From: Bombus terrestris
Taxonomy: Eukaryota; Arthropoda; Insecta; Hymenoptera; Apidae
Direction of reading: 5' to 3'
DNA length: 64,000 nt
Assembly (NCBI RefSeq): GCF_910591885.1
Contig: NC_063286.1
Span: 3,844,001-3,908,000, forward strand
Shown here: piece by piece, positions 24,013 through 36,581 of the stretch
How the letters are laid out: each line of letters begins with the position of its first letter
Position numbering within the stretch: the stretch's first letter is position 1
The notes under the pieces: generated by a model
Seen by the model: the letters and a program-made list of their open reading frames with translations, nothing else
Database searches by the model: none
What the model was told of the DNA's origin: nothing
Translations under genes and position numbers: made by a program

Positions 24013-25001
24013 CTGCAAAAAAGAAAATAATGTATATATTTAAAAAATTGAACTTTTACTTGTAAGAAATGATAATTTGTTACATATATCTTTTCTTAAT
24101 TTTTTCAATTACATTCAAGAATTTATATTAAAATAAAAATATTTGCCTCAACATTGATTGATATATTTTAGAAACATATAACAATTAGAATAAATAAATG
24201 TTATATAACAATTAATGAAAAAACTATTAGATGAAGTATTTTATATATAAACCTTATAAATAATGTAAAATTGTTAACATATTTTATTTATACAAGTATA
24301 AAATAATTTTCAAAAACAGTTCTTTAAGTAAACATACAATCGCATGTGCAATTATAAATATCGTGTAAACAGTTTAAGAGAAAAAATATTTATATTGTAT
24401 TTAAACAACATATTTCTATACAAATCTTTTAAACGTACTCATTTATCACCGAATATGTACATGGAATAAACGTCGACCAATTTTGAAATCAAATAGGTTA
24501 TGTTTAAACTGTAAATATGCTTCAATATAATATACTAACACAACTAAAACTCGCACAATATCGATTCATGCATTCATAATTCGTTAGTTGATAAAAATTT
24601 TACAATTTTTACATAAGGCTATATTTTACAACATGAATATATTAATGCCGTAGCACTCCACATTGTGACCGGTGATGGCAACAGCTTATGCATAGGCCTT
24701 GGCAGTCTCGGCACACACTAATTCAATGGCATCCATCTTGCGTTTAAAACTTCAACACATCAATTTAGTGTTAAAGCCACTTCATAGATATATATGGATA
24801 TGTATATATAAAAATTTTGAAAGGTAATATTAAAACAATGTAATATTAATAAACATTTCTTTTATTCAATTAATAAAAAAAAGTATATTTGCTTTTTTTG
24901 ATGTACAAACAGAAGCTTAGATATGTTCAAATACTTATTAATTTTCGTTTTCTCACTTTTTGTTTGCATCTTAGAATATTATTCATAAAATTCTTAACAA
25001 A
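24013..25001. other. Gap between codanin-1 and cathepsin L
   Basis: The very AT-rich sequence has no convincing exon for the missing codanin N-terminus. A GC-richer island at 24645-24765 reads in part like protein on the minus strand but contains a stop. 24800-25001 is probably cathepsin L 3' untranslated sequence. Confidence 0.5.
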
Positions 25002-26826
25002 TTATCCTTGAGATCCAACAAGAGGATAACTAGCAGTGGAAGCAATACCACAATGGTTCAATTTATTCCTAGCCATTTTAATATACCCATTATCACCCCA
25101 TGTTTCACCCCAACTATTTTTTACTAGCCAGTAATCCTGACCATTTTCATCAGTTCCATATCCTACTGCTAATACTCCGTGATCCAAGTTTTCTGAAGAA
25201 CATTCTGGTTCATAATAGACTCCTACAATTTAGACATAACATTTACTTTATTATAAACTAATAATTGGTTTAAATTCATAATTCAGCATCAAATTATATA
25301 ATGAAGAAACAAACCTTCGGAATAAAATTGGAAAGACTGATGAGAAGCATCAATAGCAACAGAGACTGGACCTATAGTAGCAACTGCTGCTTTAAGCTTT
25401 TTCTCATTACCTTGAGGAATGTCTACATAACCAACATCACGGGCACCACTATTTGCTGCGTTATATCTACACATTATGAAATAATTAATCATAGTAACTA
25501 GGAAAAAATCTTTTCTTATAATACTTACCTGCATTTATCATTTTCAGCTTCATACGGATAAGTAACTTCAGTATCTAAACCTTTATTATCTTTAATATAT
25601 TGAAAAGCTTGATCCATCAGTCCTCCATTGCACCCATTATTGCCATATTTTCCAGAGCAATCAATTAAATTTTGCTCACTTAAAGGAATTAAAATTCCTG
25701 TTCGTCGAAAATGTTGTCCTTCTAATGCGCCGGTCTATACAATGATTTTGATCGATTCATTTCATTAAAACTTGATTACAATATATTACAATTCTAATTC
25801 TAATTTTTTAATAAATAATTCAATAAGTAAATTTATTAAAAACATTAAATATATATCTTATAATTTAATTTTTTTATTTGAATTATTATTGATATCTAAA
25901 CTATTGTATACTGTTAGTCACAAAACTTACTGCAGAAAATGACCAGCATGACCCACAATGTCCCTGATCTTTGACAGGAGTTACAGCACCATGTTCTCTC
26001 CAATCTACTGTCTTTGGTAACACTACATTTGCTGGTTCAATAAATGAAGCTGCTATAGGTAATCTCTCAGATCTCAACTGAGTATTTATGCTTTTATTGA
26101 AACCATTTAACGTATTCACAAACTCATGATGAAGCTAAAAATCAAATTATTCAATTTTCAATATATATACGTAATATAAAGCTATTTAAATTTTGCAATT
26201 TATTTACCATGTCACCATATTTATTCATCTTTAATTTATATGAAACCTTTTTCATTTCGTAATTCCCATTATGTTTAGCTATTTTATGTTTATTGTCCAT
26301 AAATATCTTCATCCTGAATCTTTCCTCTACATCATTTTTATATACCTTATTATGTTCCATCTAAAAATGAATAATACAATAAAAGGTATATCTCTTTATT
26401 TTATCGTAATTTATGATCATTTATGTTATTGTTATTATAAAGGTTGTTTTATACTCTAAAATGTTTTAGAATGTGATATAAATATTATGCTATAAAAATA
26501 AACAAATGATCATATTTATTTCTAGGAAAATACTTTATCTGCACATAGAGATATATATGCTGATAAAGGTCAACTGCAGACCAGATACATTTCATATACA
26601 ACGGGACATTTCTTATTTAAACAATATAACTGATTCAATTTAAGACAAAATTTTTAACGTATTACACAAGATATATCAAAATTATTATTGCATTATTAAC
26701 CTTTTTCATGAAAGCAATGTATTTAATTACCTTAAATGTTGTCCATTCTTGATTAACCAATTCAAAAAAAGAAATAGCTTGTGCTGTAGCAAGTACTGCT
26801 ACAATTAAAAACAGAAACAGCTTCAT
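25002..26826 (-). CDS. CTSL: Cathepsin L-like cysteine protease (papain family C1A)
   Basis: Six exons (26826-26731, 26360-26208, 26134-25931, 25734-25529, 25466-25315, 25222-25002) give a 343-residue preproenzyme, the usual cathepsin L length. Residues 1-17 are a hydrophobic signal peptide (MKLFLFLIVAVLATAQA). An inhibitory propeptide with an ERFNIN-like helix follows, with YKLKMNKYGDM in exon 2. The mature domain begins near LPKTVDWRE. The catalytic set is complete: Cys146 in CGSCWSF with the oxyanion Gln in KDQGHCG, His285 in LDHGV and Asn306 in KNSWG. It should act in lysosomes or be secreted. An acceptor just upstream of the ATG implies a non-coding 5' exon; a good donor on this strand near 27853 could be its partner. 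It lies between codanin-1 and NDUFB4. Confidence 0.95.
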
Positions 26827-29004
26827 GATTTTGCAATTATATCTGAAAAAAATATATACAAATTAAATTTTTTATTAAAATATATTATCTTCTATACATT
26901 TTATTTCTAATCTTTCTGATCGTTTCTAAATTTGTATCAAATGTTTTCTACCATTATACTGTTTATAAAAACAAAAGTCGAAATTTGAAAATCTAAATAG
27001 CGCCATATTTGTATCAATCATTAATTTCATTTAATAAAATGACGTCTTTGTGTTGTCTGTTATCGAAAATATGTAAATATTAAAAGGAATATTTATACGG
27101 ATAATAGTGCAAAGTGAAAATATAAATCAATTTTACGTAATGAAATTATTAATAAAAATTTAGATAATGACAATAAGAAAGGAAATTTTTAAATCATATA
27201 AAAATCCTACGCTTAAAATCCTTATTCTTTATAAAAAATATGTAATTACATATTTTGTTGACCTATGTATTTCCGCGATATCTACCATTACTTGTATACA
27301 AAAATTTCTACTACGCATAAAATTATACACTATATCTATCATTGTCATCGTACGAACAAAGACATAATATGATAGTCATTAATTGGAATTCTGTGTAACA
27401 GGAGCATATCAAATGTTTTATCGATATATTTATATCGACATCACATACTTGTGATCTCATTTACTCATTTACTAATGAGTGTTGATTAATCATCTCAAAT
27501 TAATCATATGACAAAGAACAAAAAGAAACAATTCTCTAACTCCTAATATATGACGAACAAAGCACGATCTTTTTGCGACAGGCATGTAAATGGATTTCCG
27601 CAACCAGTATAATTTTATAATACTCGGATTAAAATGAAATATTTAATTGTCCAAAAAAGGATAAGGTTACATATTTAAAAAAAAAAAAAAAAAAAAAAAA
27701 CTATGAATGAAAGAAATGTCAAATATTGTCGTAAAATATAATTCCTGAAAAGTATAACAATAATGTATAAGTTATATACATTTATAGTTATGTCTAATTA
27801 CGATTCAATATTAATGACATGAACGACGAAGCAAGTTTCAAATGTCTTACCAAGAATAATTTAATTGCTGAGACGATTTGACGCAAAACAATTGATACAC
27901 ACAACGTAGGTATGACCCGTTATTTCAGAATGGCCACTAACCAATAGTAACCGCGACCTTTCAGACTTCAGATTCCTAACTAGACTGCTGCAAATGTAAA
28001 GCGCTCTCTCTTCTCTATATTCTATAGCTTCCCCTTCTACTACTTGATTCATCATTGGTTCTGTTGTGCGATAACGTCTCCCAACTTCCAACTTCCAACT
28101 TCCGCGTCCATCACGATATTATATGACTCATAAGAAAAATAAGAACATTATTAATATTATTTAATTTATTATTTAATATTTTTTATAATATTATACATTT
28201 ATTATGTAATAACTAAATTAATAACACAGTTTTAATAAAATTTCAAACCATTGGGAAATACTGGAATATAGAGTATCGGATAATTTTTATCTATTCACAC
28301 GCGTTCGGATATTTTATGTAAATCGATTTGAATATGATCTTCCAGAATACATTGCAGTTGTCATTTGTCATGTGATTTTGATAAATGTAGCAACCCAATT
28401 TCAACATATGTATCTATATGTGAGTAATATATTTTATCGCAAACAATGTTTACGCATTTTTTACATTCAATCTTTATAATCTTTCATCGACACTATTTAA
28501 ACTGTTTATTTAACTATTCAAACTATTCTTACAAACAATAGTAATGTAGATCTAACTAGTAATTCTAAATAAATAATATGTCAATAAGCGATAATGTAAA
28601 ACAGACATAAAGTATAATTATCGCTAAATGTATATTTAATTTTAAGATTATCATGGACGAAAGTCCAATACATTAAGCGAAACTACTAATACTACTACTA
28701 CTACTATTTATTGTTACTTTTTATTCCATACATATAACAATTAATAATTATTTTATTTATTTTTATTAATCATTTTTGTACAAATCAGATATATACGTAG
28801 TTTATCATAAATATTATGTAGTTATATGTTTATGATTAACTTTCCATTTTTACTTACGTGTTATTACTTAAATTGAATTCTAGATATTAAATTTAACGTA
28901 ATCTCTAAATTTAATTAAAATAGTACGTATCAGAAAATTAAAAAGTATTATTATATATTATTATATTTATATATCACATACATGTATTAAATATTATATA
29001 TATT
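26827..29004. other. Cathepsin L upstream region
   Basis: A minus-strand donor near 27853 and the GC-richer stretch 27860-28110 fit a non-coding first exon and promoter for cathepsin L. A truncated copy of dispersed repeat A lies at 27297-27345. An (ACT)n run is near 28685. No separate gene is recognised. Confidence 0.45.
27677..27701 (+). repeat. Poly-A tract
   Basis: About 25 consecutive A residues in the intergenic stretch upstream of cathepsin L. No retroposed gene body is visible beside it. Confidence 0.9.
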
Positions 29005-29275
29005 ATATATGTCGGAGATGGAAGGATACCGGAACCTTCCCTTTGGAACTTTAAGAAAACTCCTTATACTGTACTCTAGATTCTACCATAGCCATAACTT
29101 GTATTAGTTCGAGATTTATGAGTGATAGTAGATTTATAGTGAGCTTGGGCTCGAGGCGACAACCAGTTGTCGAACGTAGCCGCGGTCAAGGAATGGACGT
29201 TTTGCTTAACAAAGGCATGGAGTAATTCTATAGCTTTCCTTAAAAGAAATAGTTGTAGCGGCACGCGACATATAT
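29005..29275 (-). repeat. Dispersed repeat R, copy 1
   Basis: About 270 bp matching the complement of 47918-48162. Shared blocks include CTATAGAATTACTCCAT, GGTTGTCGCCTCGAGCCCA and CATCTCCGACATATAT. A 62-codon open frame lies inside but has no known homology. It sits just upstream of NDUFB4. Confidence 0.8.
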
Positions 29276-29499
29276 ATTAACAACTAGTTCATAACATATT
29301 AACAACTGTTCATCAAAGACTTCCTTAACATAAATTCTAGATATAGATTCTACATATATATATGTATGTATATACATATTTATCAAAAGTATAGGTAGTC
29401 TATGTCGCTGTTGCAGGTTACAGTTACAAAGAGTCCTAAGCAGTTTTTGCGATTTGTCACGTATTCCTTCTGAACAGTGCAAATTTTCTGCTACAAAAG

Positions 29500-30227
29500 A
29501 TGTGTGCACAGAAAATAGAATCCTACGATTTATCACCAAAACAACGATCAATACTAGAATGGAAATACGCAAGAAGAACTCAATTACGTCAAAAATATTT
29601 AAAAGAAGTTCTCAACCCAACGATGCAAGTAATGCCCGTATGTATTGAAAATTTGTTAACCTTACTTATATAGATTTAATAATAATTTCCGTTGTATCTG
29701 AAAAAATGTAGCTCATTTAGATTCATATCTAATTATGTAATGTATGCTTAGTTATTTTAGGTAATTATTAATTTAATTGTGGAATAGTCTCATAATTTTA
29801 TGCAAAAAATGTAATTATGTAACAAGTATTGTATTTTTCTCATTTATATAAATTACACGAACATATTGTTAAAAATCACTTTAATATCAATTTTGTTAAT
29901 TACTAAAACACCTTATCATATTTGTATTAAATACGTAATTAATTAATATAGGTGGATAGTGCAGTTCAACGATTAATTTCATTGAGACATAACCATGATT
30001 ATGTTTCAAATGTAAAGTTTCTGCCACATTTAGTATTTGGTTTTGCGTGGATTGGAGCTATATATCTTAGTGGAAGATTTCTCAAGAAAGTGAAGGTATA
30101 TTATTAAATGTTTGTTTAATGAGTATACCATGAACATAAAATTTTTTTTATTTTATAGGAAGATGAAGAACATTTATATCGTACTGGTCAAGTAGCATAT
30201 GTTGATAGAGAATTTAAATTTGGATAA
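29500..30227 (+). CDS. NDUFB4: NADH dehydrogenase (ubiquinone) 1 beta subcomplex subunit 4
   Basis: Three exons (29500-29628, 29952-30095, 30159-30227), all phase 0 at the joins, give 113 residues. The product is an accessory subunit of mitochondrial complex I in the inner membrane. An N-terminal basic helical segment (YDLSPKQRSILEWKYARR) is followed by one membrane span around residues 66-87 (FLPHLVFGFAWIGAIYLSGR). The C-terminus RTGQVAYVDREFKFG is typical of insect B15 subunits. The size fits the family (about 110-130 residues). An AATAAA signal lies near 30303, and the gene converges on TRAPPC5 with about 370 bp between stops. The subunit has weak sequence conservation, so the call rests on the tail, the length and the topology. 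Confidence 0.85.
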
Positions 30228-30596
30228 TAACATTTCTTTTTCCAATTGTATATTTGTAGATCTTAAACTTACAATATATATGTCAGTACCTGTACTCTAA
30301 TACAATAAAATATAAAATGAGTATTTCATTAGTAAACATAAAATGCTATAACTATGTACATGTCATTTTATTTGCTGGCATTTAATTTTCACACATATGA
30401 TTCCATTTTCAATTAACGAACGAAAATTACTATGAAATGCTGAAATGTTTATAATGTGTGAAAATAATTTAAATCAACCACAAACAAAACTAAGGGATTC
30501 TTTTTTATATTTTTAATTCAAAGATATTCATTTCTTAATTGCATTGGAATATAAAATTTTATCTTATTACTTTTAATTTCTTTCCTATGTCTTTAA

Positions 30597-31321
30597 TTAT
30601 CGATCTTCGAGTTGTTTATCACGAGCAACAACTGCATCATCAAATTTAACCATGTATGTTGTTCCTTTATGCCAATGTGCAGTGACTTTTGCTTGCTATA
30701 AATGCAAATATTTCCAATTAATTCATTACCCAAATAATTTTATAATTTAAATAGTGATATTGACAAAAATTTAATACTCACAAAACCACAATCACAAAGG
30801 ATAGCTTCAACTATACCAGCAATAAAAGAAGCACAGTTTAGACTTCCTTTATCTTTTGGAACTGATATAAATTTATTTACTAGTGCTTCTTTTTCTATGA
30901 TATAGTAAGTCCGTTCATCATCATTTGCATGTTCTAATTTATCAGCTTCACGACCAAACAATGACTTCCATACCGTACTTTTAATAAATAATAAAATATT
31001 TAATAATTTTATCTCGCGCTTTCCACCTTTTTCCCGTACAACAAGTAAGTCTGTTACTCTATGACCAACCTCTGTACCTACTTCTGCCAATCTAACCAAT
31101 GAATAGAAAACATTTGTATATAAGAATTTTTAATGAACTTGATTATTTACATACTTATTTTGTAATTCTGGTACGGTGTAAACTCGATTTTGGCAGTATT
31201 GTACAAGTTCTGAAAACAGAAGTGCGAAACAACTCAAGCTAACCTCTCCCTTTCCCTTACTTAATGATTTATCAAGTATACTTGTTCGTGTTCGAACTGC
31301 TGATATTGTAATACTTGTCAT
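30597..31321 (-). CDS. TRAPPC5: Trafficking protein particle complex subunit 5 (Trs31/Bet3 family)
   Basis: Three exons (31321-31155, 31091-30782, 30695-30597) give 191 residues, against 188 in human. Recognisable blocks in order are GEVSLSCFALLFSELVQYCQ, REKGGKREIKLL, ADKLEHANDDERTYYIIE, SVPKDKGSLNCASFIAGIVE, and a C-terminus with VTAHWHKGTTYMVKF. The protein is a core small subunit of the TRAPP tethering complexes, which activate Rab1 and Rab11 in ER-Golgi and endosomal traffic. The start at 31321 gives the expected short basic N-terminus before the Bet3 fold. It lies 396 bp downstream of WDR6 on the same strand. Confidence 0.96.
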
Positions 31322-31717
31322 TTCTATAAAATATTTAATATCTAAAGTAATATTTCACTTTCTTATAAACGGTAACAAACTTAACACGACAATCGAATTA
31401 ATAGCAAAAATTAAGTTTATCTGATAGGTTCGCCATCTGGTGATAGTAAACAGAATTACTTATTTAAGCGAAAATGATAAAACTAAATAAATATATATAT
31501 ATATATATATATATGCTATTTTATTAATAAATTTTCAAGAAACGATATTACCTGACATCATTGTTTTTTATAATATATATTTCACATTAGAGAATTAATA
31601 TCTCAAATCCTTTACCATACACACATATGACTGATTCATCACTAAAACAATTAAATTTTAATGCCAATATTATTTAAACATTAATCCGTTAAAACATAAT
31701 AATGCAGATTATCGTAA

Positions 31718-34700
31718 TTAAATATCATAGAAGCAATAAACATACTTTGAATTGTACCATGAAGTTAAGCCTTTTACATCTGTTACAAATGTAAAGATTT
31801 TCTTCAAAAATGTTACAGATAAAATGCTATTGTTATAATCATAATGATACATATTTACTTGCTGATCCACTCCAACGCTAAAAATTGTATTTCTTTCGTG
31901 AAATATTACTCCTGGAAAATATCTTTTCAAATTAATTGAACTTTTATCAATAAATTATTTATTGATATTATTATTTATATATATTATTTACATTTCTAGC
32001 TTACTTTATTTTATTTTTATTCGTTTATATTTTCTAATTGTAATTTTACAAATACAGAATAAATATAAATAATGTTAAGCATTATTTAAAAATATATACT
32101 GACATAAAAATTGTAAACATACCTGTAATTTGAGCAGCATGTGCAGTCGCAGTACTCCATTTTGATAACAATGAAATATGTAATTCTTCCTTCTTACTCT
32201 CTAACTGAACGTTAAAACAAATAACATTAAACAAATTATCATCACCACCAGTTGCTAACAAATATTCGCTTTTTTCAATCACTTTTAGGTCATATGAATT
32301 AATTCCAGATTGATGTAAATCAAACTTTGCAATGAACATATTTTTACAGTTGTAAAATTCTTGTTCTTCAATTTGTGGGCATATTATAATCTTTGAAATA
32401 ATATCGGTGAAATCAATAAATCGACCGATTCCATCAGTGGACATTGTTAAGACAATTATTTTTTCATCATATGTTAAAACAGTTATTTTTGTTATACAAC
32501 GATCCACACACTTTACATGTGCTTTGAGTGAAATACTTTTCATAGTAATATCATACAAAAATACTCTGCAAATAATATTTAAGTAAATATTTGAATAGAA
32601 AAATACCTTAATTTTCAAAAATTCATTTTGTATTACAAAAAATAAAGATTATATATATTTCTATGAATATTAATTTAAAATTATATTTCTATGAATATTC
32701 ATATGCACAAGTATATTTGTATAAGATACTACATTGTAAATTCATAAATATCAAGCAAAAAATGTACCTTACAAATCCATCTGCACAAGCAACAAAGAGC
32801 AATATATAATGTAAATTTATAGAGCAATGATAAACTTCAATATCCATATATCGACTCTCGGGTTGCATATTATAAGAATATTTAAATTCTCTCCACTGTT
32901 TTTTATGATAACGATCAAATCCATACAACATGTGAGATGTAATGTCATGACAAGAAATATCTGTACTTTGTAAGGATGTTTTATTATCTTTTATATCAAT
33001 TTCCCAAACTTTTAACTGTGCTCTTCCACCTCCCGAAAAAATGAGATATTTATTGCAAAGAAGATTAGTTTGTAAATTTAAACAATTTATAAATTTAACA
33101 CTAGAGATATGACCATCAAAAATACTCAATGTTTGAAAAGTGAGATTGTTTTTCATCAGTGTACTTGAGATGTAGCTAATGCGAAGAGTACTATCTTCAC
33201 CTCCAGATATGAAAATATTATACTGACCAATTTTTGATATTGGATTGATGCAGTATATTTCCTTTGTATGGAAACCATTCTAAAAATTTAAAAGAATATG
33301 TTTTTAATTCCTCTGAAAAAGTATAACATTTTCAGTATGAAGAAATTACTCACCAATAAAACCGGCAATATCAAAGAAGTTAATGAAAAATCAGATATAT
33401 ATACTTGCTTATTACGAATATATACAAATGTAATAAGTTCATTTTGTAACATACAATCCCATGATCTATGCCCACCACCACAAGGAACTCTTATCAAAGT
33501 TCGATGGTGGGACATACTATATATTATAAATTCTACCTATAAATAATAACGACGAAAGATAAAAAATGTAAAAGAAAATATGTATGTACATATATATGTA
33601 TAACATCTGTTTAAATACATATGTATGTACCTCTTTAAATCCTAGTATAAGAACATCATCAGAGGATTTTAAATGGCTGCTAATCCAATCCATTGGCATC
33701 TTTTGTTTATGTAAAGCGCATAATAACTTTGCACTTTTATATTTATTTAATTCATAAAACTTTAACATTCCATCACGACCAGTTGATATTAATTTTGAAT
33801 TCGAAATTATGAAATTTTGAATACCAATTTTTCCATGAACTTTAACAAAAGTTTGGATAGGTTTGTTTTTTGCTTCAGGTACATTTGCTCCATTATATGA
33901 TACAGATTTTTCAAGCTCAAATACATGCATATTTCCAGTTCTATCTCCACACACTAATAGTCCTTCATATAAAACAGCCGCTGTTAACCAACGTTCTCGA
34001 CTATATGGTAACAAACATATTGATTCTATATTAATTAATCCTGTATAAAATAAAAATTGTAAAAATTAATGAAAATTTAAATTTTACTAAACAACAGATT
34101 ATTCTATATTTCATAAAATATACCTCCTTCTGTAAAATTAAATATTTTTAAAATTCCATTGAGGCCACAAATTACTAATTTATTATCTCCTAGCCACTGT
34201 ACAGAAAATATTTGTGATTCCATTATCTTTGTTTCTATAATCTGTTGTAATTCTTTATTAGCTGCAACTTCTAAAATCGTTACATACAATACTCTTAACG
34301 ATTAATGCAATTTTATCAATCTTTAGTATTACTTTACCTTTGTATATTGTTATATATCCATCTCTTGATGCAAAACAAACATAGGTATGGCATAAAGAAA
34401 CCTCCATAACACAATATGTACTATATTTCTTTAAATACAATGACCCTAGCAGACTATTATAACAATTGTTAAATATAAATAAAGTACCATTTTCATCAAA
34501 AATTAAAAGGTTACCACTTCTTAAGTAACAAACATATTTTGGCAAAGTGCATGTATGTACTTTTGGTATTAATACAGCTTTTTGAACATAATCATTAACA
34601 AAAGGCCATGCATAAACTGCACCATCAGCACCACCAGTGAAGACACTTTTATTATCGTTTGATATGTCAATACTCCATATAGCAGCACCATGGTGAGCAC

Positions 34701-35998
34701 AAATTTTGTTAAGTAGTTTACCATCCAATGACCAGATGCATATAAGAGAATCCTTCGATTATGAACATGAAAATAAATAATCTTTATTATCAATTGTTTA
34801 CTGTGTATACAGAATGATATATACCTCTCCTATTGTAAATAAAATTTCATTTTTAATAATAGATTTCCACACTCTAGCTGTATGACCAAACATTGTTCGC
34901 ATTAGTTTTATATTAATTTCTTTCCAATTTGTATTCACTGATTTTCTTTCCAATGTAAGCTTACAGTCTTTACTTTTGTTGTTACTTATTTTCCATAATC
35001 TGACTGTTCTGTCATCTGAGGTAGAACAAATAATTTGTGTAGCTATATCATATGTGATTGAAAAGATTACACCCTAGAATTCAGTTCATTTGCATTCTTA
35101 AACTTTAACATAATGCATAAAAAAAGACATTGCTTTAGGTAATATATTACGAACATTATGCCCTTGTAAACGATGTAAAACTGGAGATATTTTAGAATGA
35201 CAAGTATAATTTATTTGCCATATCAATATTTCCTGATATACAGTTCCACTAAAAATGATTAGATCTCTATTACTGTTATTTAACATGGAGCCAGCATATC
35301 TAATAATAAAGTTAAGATTAATGTTAAAACACTTTGTTTAAATATATAAATATAAGGATACAGAATACATCTTTCTTCGCAACATATGCTTTGACAGCAT
35401 TCACTAGATACGTTATAAATACAAACATTATTGTGTGCTAAAAGAACACAGAGATAATCACATTCATCAAATATCACCCATTCTGCTGTCACAATCCAAT
35501 CATTAAGTCTTTTTTTATTAAAATATTCTTCAATTCTAAAATATATACTTTCTTATGAGTATATAGATAAATAAAGTATAATAATTAATAAAACAAATAT
35601 TATATGTATAGTACTTAAACATACATTAATGTTTCTTGTTTATGGTAAATTTTATATGTAGAAAAATAGTTAGCACCAAATACAGTTAATTTGTTATTAG
35701 GACCCTCAACAATTCCATGTATGTTATATGGATAAAGACAATTTATTTTTTTTTCCAATTTGTATGTATTGGCATTAAAAATGTATAGTACACATCCCAT
35801 ACCTATGTACAATTTGAAAAGGAAATTATAAAAATTACAAAATATAAATATGTATTACTGTTTAAATAGAAAAATGAAGATTTGGTTATAATTTTTATTT
35901 ATTGTGAAAAAATTACATGTATGATACTAACCTACAAAAATGAAATTATCAACACAGCGAATGGCAAGTACATCGGTACATAGAAATTTCGAAAACAT
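31718..35998 (-). CDS. WDR6: WD repeat-containing protein 6 (tRNA 2'-O-methylation cofactor)
   Basis: Twelve exons join in frame: 35998-35932, 35802-35625, 35535-35362, 35299-35155, 35073-34825, 34752-34338, 34270-34124, 34040-33631, 33536-33354, 33279-32768, 32565-32123 and 31911-31718. They give 1038 residues (human 1121). Many WD40 blades are visible, for example GVIFSITYD, SDDRTVRLWKI, GEDSLICIWS, FTGGADGAVYAWP, LLVCGDRTG, CGGGHRSW and ISGGEDSTLR. The order and the CGGGHRSW block are typical of WDR6, which partners the FTSJ1/Trm7-type methyltransferase that modifies position 34 of tRNAs. The exon 4 donor is the least certain: ending at 35155 recreates GHNGVIFSI but uses a weak GTTCGT donor, while a donor at 35108 adds 16 residues in frame. 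Confidence 0.92.
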
Positions 35999-36581
35999 TT
36001 TAAATATCAAGTTTTACTATCAAATACTTTTAATAACCGTATATCAAAATAAAATCATTTGTTCGTCAATAGACATTAAAACTTATACATTTAAATCAAT
36101 ATCAAAATTCGTTCTCTCTTCACATACGAAAATTTGAACATTCGCGTGATTACCTGATATACTTTCATTAAATATGTATATGTACTGTGTACTATGTACA
36201 TATATGATGTTCATAATTTCTCTCAATATACATACTAATTTAAAATTATTTTGGACAAAAAATTAGAAAAAGGTATTTTTTAAATAATAAAAATAGCGTA
36301 ATGTCGAAGGAACAATAAATTTATTCGAAATAATTATATTTCATAAACCATTATTCAAAATTTTAGTGTAAAGTATATTTTGACTGTTTTAAAACTTTTA
36401 CTAAATAGTCTATGTATCTGTCGTCTTAATAATTTAATGTGAATTCAATATTAAATATGTTTTAGGAGAATAGGAAATACTGTCTTACTTGGAATTTATA
36501 TATTTTTACAGAAAAATATAATTTTAAATGAAAAGTTCAAACAATCATTAAGGCAATTACTATTTAACAAGAAAAGTAATA
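35999..36581. promoter_or_regulatory. Divergent promoter region between WDR6 and the ChaC gene
   Basis: 583 bp separate two ATGs pointing away from each other, with no other coding signal between. The region must hold both 5' leaders and is likely to be a shared, bidirectional promoter. No TATA-type or other specific element is asserted. Confidence 0.55.
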
